DNA of 64,000 nt, from positions 79,351-143,350 of the forward strand of contig UQMZ01000001.1 of NCBI GenBank assembly GCA_900542185.1, given 5' to 3'. The position numbers and the translations under genes were made by a program. The stretch comes from an uncultured Bacteroidales bacterium (GTDB taxonomy: Bacteria > Bacteroidota > Bacteroidia > Bacteroidales > Muribaculaceae). This document shows, one piece after another, positions 59,295-64,000 of the stretch. Numbering within the stretch: the stretch's first letter is position 1; each line of letters begins with the position of its first letter. The notes beneath the pieces are model-generated. The model made no database searches. It had not been told where the DNA came from and was given only the letters and a program-made list of their open reading frames with translations.

Positions 59295-62200
59295 GTGAAA
59301 ATCTATCAACAATTACGAGCAAAAGCCGTATCGCTGATAACGTGCGTAACGGTCCTTGGCGCTTGGGCGCAGACCGTGGACACAGTCACCGGTACGGTAA
59401 CCGACCAGACAGGCGAGCCCCTGATCGGAGCCACGGTAAAAGTTTCCGGAGGCAAAGTCGCAACTGTAACCGACTTGGATGGCAAATATAGTATCCCGGT
59501 TGCTTCCAACGGCAAACTCACCTTTACTTACATCGGATACTCGACGTTAAACGAGAGTGTCAATGGTCGCAACCACATAGATGTTGTGATGCATGAGAAT
59601 GCCGAACAATTGGACCAGCTTGTGGTAATCGGTTACTCCACACAGAAGAAGGCGGACCTGACCGGCTCGGTGGCGGTGGTCGATATGGACGAGGCTCGCA
59701 AGCAGCCCGCCACCGACGTAGCCTCGATGCTGCAAGGACAAGTATCCGGAGTTTCTGTCGGCACATCATCACAGCCGGGCAGTATCGCTAACATCCGAAT
59801 CCGAGGTGTAGGGTCATTCTCCAGTGTCGGTCCACTCTACGTCATTGACGGAATGATTGTCAATGACGCCAACAATCTGAACCCCAATGAGATCGAGACC
59901 ATGCAGGTGCTCAAGGATGCATCGGCGGCCGCTATCTATGGTGCGCGTGGAGCCAATGGCGTCATTCTGATCACCACAAAGAAAGGCAAAGCCGGTAAAC
60001 CCACACTGAATGTGTCGGCCAACTGGTCGATCCAGCAGATGCCCAAGACCATTGACATGATGAGTGGCAAGGAGTTCATGTATTACAACGAGCAGGCCTA
60101 TCTGAATCAAGGAATGCCGTGGCCGGCCGCCGGTATCGAGCCGGGGACGGTCCTGCCTGACACCGACTGGCAGAAAGCCGTGTATCAGAACGGCGTGACT
60201 CAAGACTATAATCTGATGTACACCCAGGGATCCGATAACGTCCACATGGCGTTGGCCATGGGTTACGTAAACCAGACCGGCGTGGTGAAGGGTCCACGAT
60301 ATGAGCGTTTCACCGTCCGTATGAACTCCGATGCAACGTATAAAGCTGTGACCGTCGGCGAGAACTTCACTTATCAGCACACCAACAGCCAGGATTACAT
60401 AGCGTCGCCCTTCTGGGACGCGCTGACCACTCCGTCAGTAATTCCCGTGCGCGATCCAAACGAGCCCTCGGGCAAAGGTGGTTTCGGTTATGGCTCTGCC
60501 AATTTCCCTACCTATATCTCCAACCCCATCGGTCTGCAGGAACGATATGACAACCGCAGTGTCAACGACCGAATTATCGGCAATATATACGGAGAACTGA
60601 GATTCCTGAAATATTTCACTTATCGCCTCAATCTTGGCGTTGACGCATGGTGGGGCCGCAAAAAGAATTTCGACAAGGCCTACACACTGCGAATGGCTTC
60701 GGGTGAGCAACGGTATGAAAACAAGCTGAATGACATTCGGGATTCACGTTATAGCCTGATAATAGAGAATACCTTGAAATACGAGCAGTCGATAGGTGAC
60801 CACAACATAACGGCCCTGATAGGTTACACTATGGAGGACGTCAAATGGCATTATCTTGAGGCCGAGGGCTATAATCAGCAGGTTGACGGTCTGACACAGA
60901 TAGACCTTGCAGGCAAGCAGAACAACATGTGGGGCTCACAACAGGAACGGCGTATGACGTCTATATTAGGACGCATTGACTATAACTACAAGAACCGCTA
61001 CTATGCGCAATTCAATTTCCGTTCCGACGGATGTTCGAAGTTCGGACCGGGGAAACGTCGCGGTAATTTCCCCTCCGTATCAATCGGATGGCGCCCCTCG
61101 GAGGAGGAATTCTGGGAGCCTCTGCGCGGCATCGTCAACAATCTGAAGATACGCGGCAGCTGGGGTAAGATCGGCGACATGCAGGCTTTGGGCAACTATT
61201 CCTATCTGTCCAGCATCAATCATGACGGCCCTTACGAGGGATTCAACGCAATCTTCGGCCCAAGCGGCAACGAGACGCTGCATGCCGGAGCGACGCAGAC
61301 CTCGCGCGTGAACGTAAATCTTGGATGGGAAACCAAGACCACAATGAATATCGGTATTGATTTCGACTTGTGGAACAGCCGTCTGTACGGCTCGGTGGAT
61401 TATTACAACGCGCTGTCGTCTGACCTGCTGTACAATGTCAAGACATCCTGGGCTACTGGTACGGATTACCTGTGGACCAACTACGGAAAGATGCGTAACA
61501 GCGGCGTTGAGATTCAGTTGGGATGGCGTGATACGGTCAATGATTTCACTTACAACGCCTCGGTCAACATCAGCACCATCAACAACAAGGTGCTTCGTCT
61601 GGGCGACACATTCTATCAGGACGGCATCTGCCGTACAGAGGAAGGCCGCAGCATTTCGGAGTTCTATACGCGTCGGTTTGACGGAATTTTCCAGAGTATG
61701 GATGATGTTTATGCCCACACCACGACTCTTGAGGATGGCACGGTGAAGGTCCTTCAGCCTAATGCCAAACCGGGAGATGTACGCTACAAGGATCTTAACA
61801 GCGATGGTGTGATTGATGACGATGACCGTGAGTTTGTCGGCTCCCCGATCCCTAAGGTAGAGGCCAATCTGAATTTTTCAGCCGGCTGGAAGGGCTTGGA
61901 CTTCAATATGTTGTGGACCTCGCGTTACGGCAATAAGATTTACAATTCGGTTCTGGTCAGCTGTTATCAGTTCAAGGTGGACAACATCCCGGCGGACGTG
62001 CGGCCCTGGACATGGGACAATCCCAGCGACGAATATCCGCGCATGTACGCCGGCGCTACCGACAACACCCAGGCTTCCGACCGCTTTGTCGAGGACGGTT
62101 CCTTTATCCGTCTCAAGAACCTGCAGTTGGGCTACACGCTGCCGCAGAACATAACGCGCAAGTTCTTTGTACAGAAGTTCCGTATATACGTCAGCGCTCA

Positions 62201-62333
62201 GAATCTTTGCACGTTCACCAAGTACAAGGGATATGATCCCGACATCGTGGGTGGCGTATTCACTCAGGGAGTAGACGGCGGACATTTCCCCAACGCCCGT
62301 ACATACAGCGTAGGCCTCCAGTTAGACTTCTAA
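59295..62333 (+). CDS. susC: SusC-like TonB-dependent transporter, PUL 2
   Basis: The start is taken as the GTG at 59295 (KIYQQLRAKAVSLITCV), giving a proper signal peptide ending AWAQ and 1012 residues. The longer frame from a TTG at 59199 would begin inside the -7 box. It has the carboxypeptidase-like domain (TGTVTDQTGEPLIGATVKVS), the plug beginning VVIGYSTQKKADLTGSVAVV and a full barrel ending YSVGLQLDF. It imports the PUL 2 glycan. Confidence 0.92.
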   Translation: MKIYQQLRAKAVSLITCVTVLGAWAQTVDTVTGTVTDQTGEPLIGATVKVSGGKVATVTDLDGKYSIPVASNGKLTFTYIGYSTLNESVNGRNHIDVVMHENAEQLDQLVVIGYSTQKKADLTGSVAVVDMDEARKQPATDVASMLQGQVSGVSVGTSSQPGSIANIRIRGVGSFSSVGPLYVIDGMIVNDANNLNPNEIETMQVLKDASAAAIYGARGANGVILITTKKGKAGKPTLNVSANWSIQQMPKTIDMMSGKEFMYYNEQAYLNQGMPWPAAGIEPGTVLPDTDWQKAVYQNGVTQDYNLMYTQGSDNVHMALAMGYVNQTGVVKGPRYERFTVRMNSDATYKAVTVGENFTYQHTNSQDYIASPFWDALTTPSVIPVRDPNEPSGKGGFGYGSANFPTYISNPIGLQERYDNRSVNDRIIGNIYGELRFLKYFTYRLNLGVDAWWGRKKNFDKAYTLRMASGEQRYENKLNDIRDSRYSLIIENTLKYEQSIGDHNITALIGYTMEDVKWHYLEAEGYNQQVDGLTQIDLAGKQNNMWGSQQERRMTSILGRIDYNYKNRYYAQFNFRSDGCSKFGPGKRRGNFPSVSIGWRPSEEEFWEPLRGIVNNLKIRGSWGKIGDMQALGNYSYLSSINHDGPYEGFNAIFGPSGNETLHAGATQTSRVNVNLGWETKTTMNIGIDFDLWNSRLYGSVDYYNALSSDLLYNVKTSWATGTDYLWTNYGKMRNSGVEIQLGWRDTVNDFTYNASVNISTINNKVLRLGDTFYQDGICRTEEGRSISEFYTRRFDGIFQSMDDVYAHTTTLEDGTVKVLQPNAKPGDVRYKDLNSDGVIDDDDREFVGSPIPKVEANLNFSAGWKGLDFNMLWTSRYGNKIYNSVLVSCYQFKVDNIPADVRPWTWDNPSDEYPRMYAGATDNTQASDRFVEDGSFIRLKNLQLGYTLPQNITRKFFVQKFRIYVSAQNLCTFTKYKGYDPDIVGGVFTQGVDGGHFPNARTYSVGLQLDF

Positions 62334-62362
62334 TTCACTCCGAACCATTCAATTAAAAAGCA

Positions 62363-63943
62363 ATGAAAAAGACAATCATATCTGTACTTGCCGCACTCAT
62401 GATGATGTTATCTGCGACATCGTGCAGCGACAACTGGCTTTCACTTTCGGATCCGAACCAGGAGTCGAGCGATACATTCTGGAAGACCGAGGATCAATTC
62501 CAACAGGGCTTATACGCCGGCTATGCCACCTTGCGTCGCCCCGGTGTGTTCAGCCGCTGGTTCCACATGCTGATGATTCTCCGCAGCGACGAGGGTTGGT
62601 CAAACTCTCCCAATGCCGAGTTCCAGGCCGTAGCCAATTTCCGGATGACCGGTTTCGGTTATGAAGGCAACGAATCTGTAAATCTCCCTTGGAAAGAGTG
62701 TTCGCAGATGATTTATTACGTCAATCAGGTTGTGGATAATGTCAACGATCACGGTTACGACGTGATGGATAAGGAAACGGCAGACGGTATTCTTGGGCAA
62801 GCATACTTCCTGCGCGGTCTGGCCTTCTGGTACATAGCCGGCACCTATGGCAACTATCCGCGACAGATATCCTCGGTCGCCGACGGAGAAATTCTGAATC
62901 AGGAGGGTCTGTACCGTCAGGCACTGGCTGATTTTGATGCCGCATCGAAAGTCCTGCCCAAATCATGGCCCGCATCGGAAGCCGGACGCCCCACATTGGG
63001 CGGTGCATTGGGTATGATGGCCCGTTGCAACATGCAGCTGGCCGGTATCTGCAAGCGTCCGTGGGAAAACCGTCTCGCCGAGGCCACCGAGTTCTGGACC
63101 GCCGCGAAGAAGAACATCGAGGATGTATTCGCGCTCAATATTTATTCGCTGGTGCCCGAATGGCTCGACAACTTCACCGAAAGCAACGAGAATAACTCCG
63201 AGTCGCTGGTGGAGATCAATTTCAAGAATGGACTGGTTGACGGCAAGGAAGTGGGCAATCAGCGCGCCAAGTTCCTGGGTCTGTACATTTCCTCGGGCGA
63301 AGGAGCCTGGGACGACGGCTCGGCCCGCGACTGGCTGCTGGATGAATTCGACAAGGAGCGCGACAAGGACGGCAACATGGATTTGCGTAAACGCTACACC
63401 TTGATCTGGAACGATCCCACCGACAATACCAACTATTACGGTAAGACGTACGCCGAGTGGAATGATTCGGAACACTTCCTGAAGAAATGCTATTGGCGCA
63501 AGTATACCAGCATAGACACCGACAACCTGCCCGAGGACTATGCCAGCGGCACTAATTTCCGACTGTTGCGTCTGGCCGACGTCTATCTGATGTATGCCGA
63601 GGTCCTTAACGAGCTTGGCACCGACCGCGCCACCGCCGTAGAGTACATAAACAAGGTGCGCCGTCGTGTCAACATGAGCGACCTGAACGTCTCGATGTTC
63701 AATGACTACGAAACTCTTAAAGAACAATTGCGTCATGAACGACTGGTGGAGCTCTGCGGCGAATGTACCCGCTGGAACGACCTGGACCGATGGGGCGATA
63801 TCCATACGCAGGAGGGCGTAAACAAACTTGCCGAACGCGATGAGGATTTCAAGTCGTTCAAAGTTGGGCAGACTTACCTCTACCTGATTCCCGAGCATGA
63901 AATCGCTCTCTTCCCCGGCCTGAAGCAGAATCCCGGTTATTAA
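62363..63943 (+). CDS. susD: SusD-like lipoprotein, PUL 2
   Basis: The 526-residue protein has lipobox SATSC (Cys21), then SDNWLSLSDPNQES. The SusD/RagB domains are complete (LADVYLMYAEVLNELG, then RHERLVELCGECTRWNDLDR and the end HEIALFPGLKQNPGY). It starts 29 bases after susC. The last 57 bases of the window hold no gene; more PUL genes probably follow outside. Confidence 0.93.
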   Translation: MKKTIISVLAALMMMLSATSCSDNWLSLSDPNQESSDTFWKTEDQFQQGLYAGYATLRRPGVFSRWFHMLMILRSDEGWSNSPNAEFQAVANFRMTGFGYEGNESVNLPWKECSQMIYYVNQVVDNVNDHGYDVMDKETADGILGQAYFLRGLAFWYIAGTYGNYPRQISSVADGEILNQEGLYRQALADFDAASKVLPKSWPASEAGRPTLGGALGMMARCNMQLAGICKRPWENRLAEATEFWTAAKKNIEDVFALNIYSLVPEWLDNFTESNENNSESLVEINFKNGLVDGKEVGNQRAKFLGLYISSGEGAWDDGSARDWLLDEFDKERDKDGNMDLRKRYTLIWNDPTDNTNYYGKTYAEWNDSEHFLKKCYWRKYTSIDTDNLPEDYASGTNFRLLRLADVYLMYAEVLNELGTDRATAVEYINKVRRRVNMSDLNVSMFNDYETLKEQLRHERLVELCGECTRWNDLDRWGDIHTQEGVNKLAERDEDFKSFKVGQTYLYLIPEHEIALFPGLKQNPGY

Positions 63944-64000
63944 TCAAGGCATCGTTCCTTAAAAAATGTAAACGCCAGGGCGGTGGATTTTCGAGGTAAT

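Overview
This window looks like a chromosomal segment of a gut Bacteroidales bacterium. The best guess is the Muribaculaceae (S24-7) or a close relative, but that family call is inference. Direct support comes from SusC/SusD pairs, transmembrane propeller regulators, a DUF4954 protein, promoters of the Bacteroidetes type (TTTG at -33 and TAnnTTTG at -7), and almost no Shine-Dalgarno sequences. The housekeeping genes are visibly richer in G and C at third codon positions than the accessory genes. No transposase, integrase, CRISPR array or prophage gene was seen.

Layout from left to right. (1) 1-5 kb: the 5' part of a hipA kinase toxin gene with its hipB antitoxin, a Crp/Fnr-type regulator, a 610-base gap with inverted repeats, then a DUF1349 lipoprotein convergent with a LuxR-type regulator. 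A common palindrome lies upstream of both genes of that last pair. (2) 4.2-18.2 kb, minus strand: polysaccharide utilization locus 1 (PUL 1), in the order SusC, SusD, a surface glycan-binding lipoprotein, a BACON-GH26 lipoprotein, a GH59 galactocerebrosidase-like enzyme, a LacZ-type GH2 and a small secreted protein. It is controlled by a divergent single-span membrane regulator that has the propeller sensor and AraC output of a hybrid two-component system but no kinase or receiver. The enzyme set suggests a beta-mannan backbone carrying beta-galactosyl groups. (3) 21-30 kb: a minus-strand cluster (a 42-residue membrane protein, Skp-like lipoprotein, HflX, DUF4954), then a plus-strand cluster (M20C dipeptidase, muramidase lipoprotein, second M20C dipeptidase, NYN-domain protein, lipoprotein).

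(4) 30.5-38.2 kb: a tripartite RND efflux operon (outer membrane factor, pump, adaptor) divergent from a LytS/LytTR two-component system. Between them is a mirror-symmetric array of six 7-base elements at exact 21-base spacing, with one -7 box exactly 40 bases from each end. This is the clearest regulatory signal in the window. (5) 38.3-53.7 kb: glmS with a long leader, then the conserved translation/transcription block tRNA-Tyr, tRNA-Gly, tRNA-Thr, tuf, tRNA-Trp, secE, nusG, rplK, rplA, rplJ, rplL, rpoB, rpoC, closed by a strong terminator. (6) 53.8-64 kb: PUL 2, with a GH43-like protein, a full hybrid two-component regulator, SusC and SusD. It probably continues past the right edge.

Both PULs follow the usual logic: the surface lipoproteins bind and cut the glycan, SusC/SusD import the oligosaccharides, periplasmic enzymes finish them, and the membrane regulator senses a product and switches on the susC promoter. 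Starts were moved from the longest open frame where a promoter, an overlap or a signal peptide argued for it (3967, 8087, 26779, 37457, 40892, 42225, 53821, 59295).
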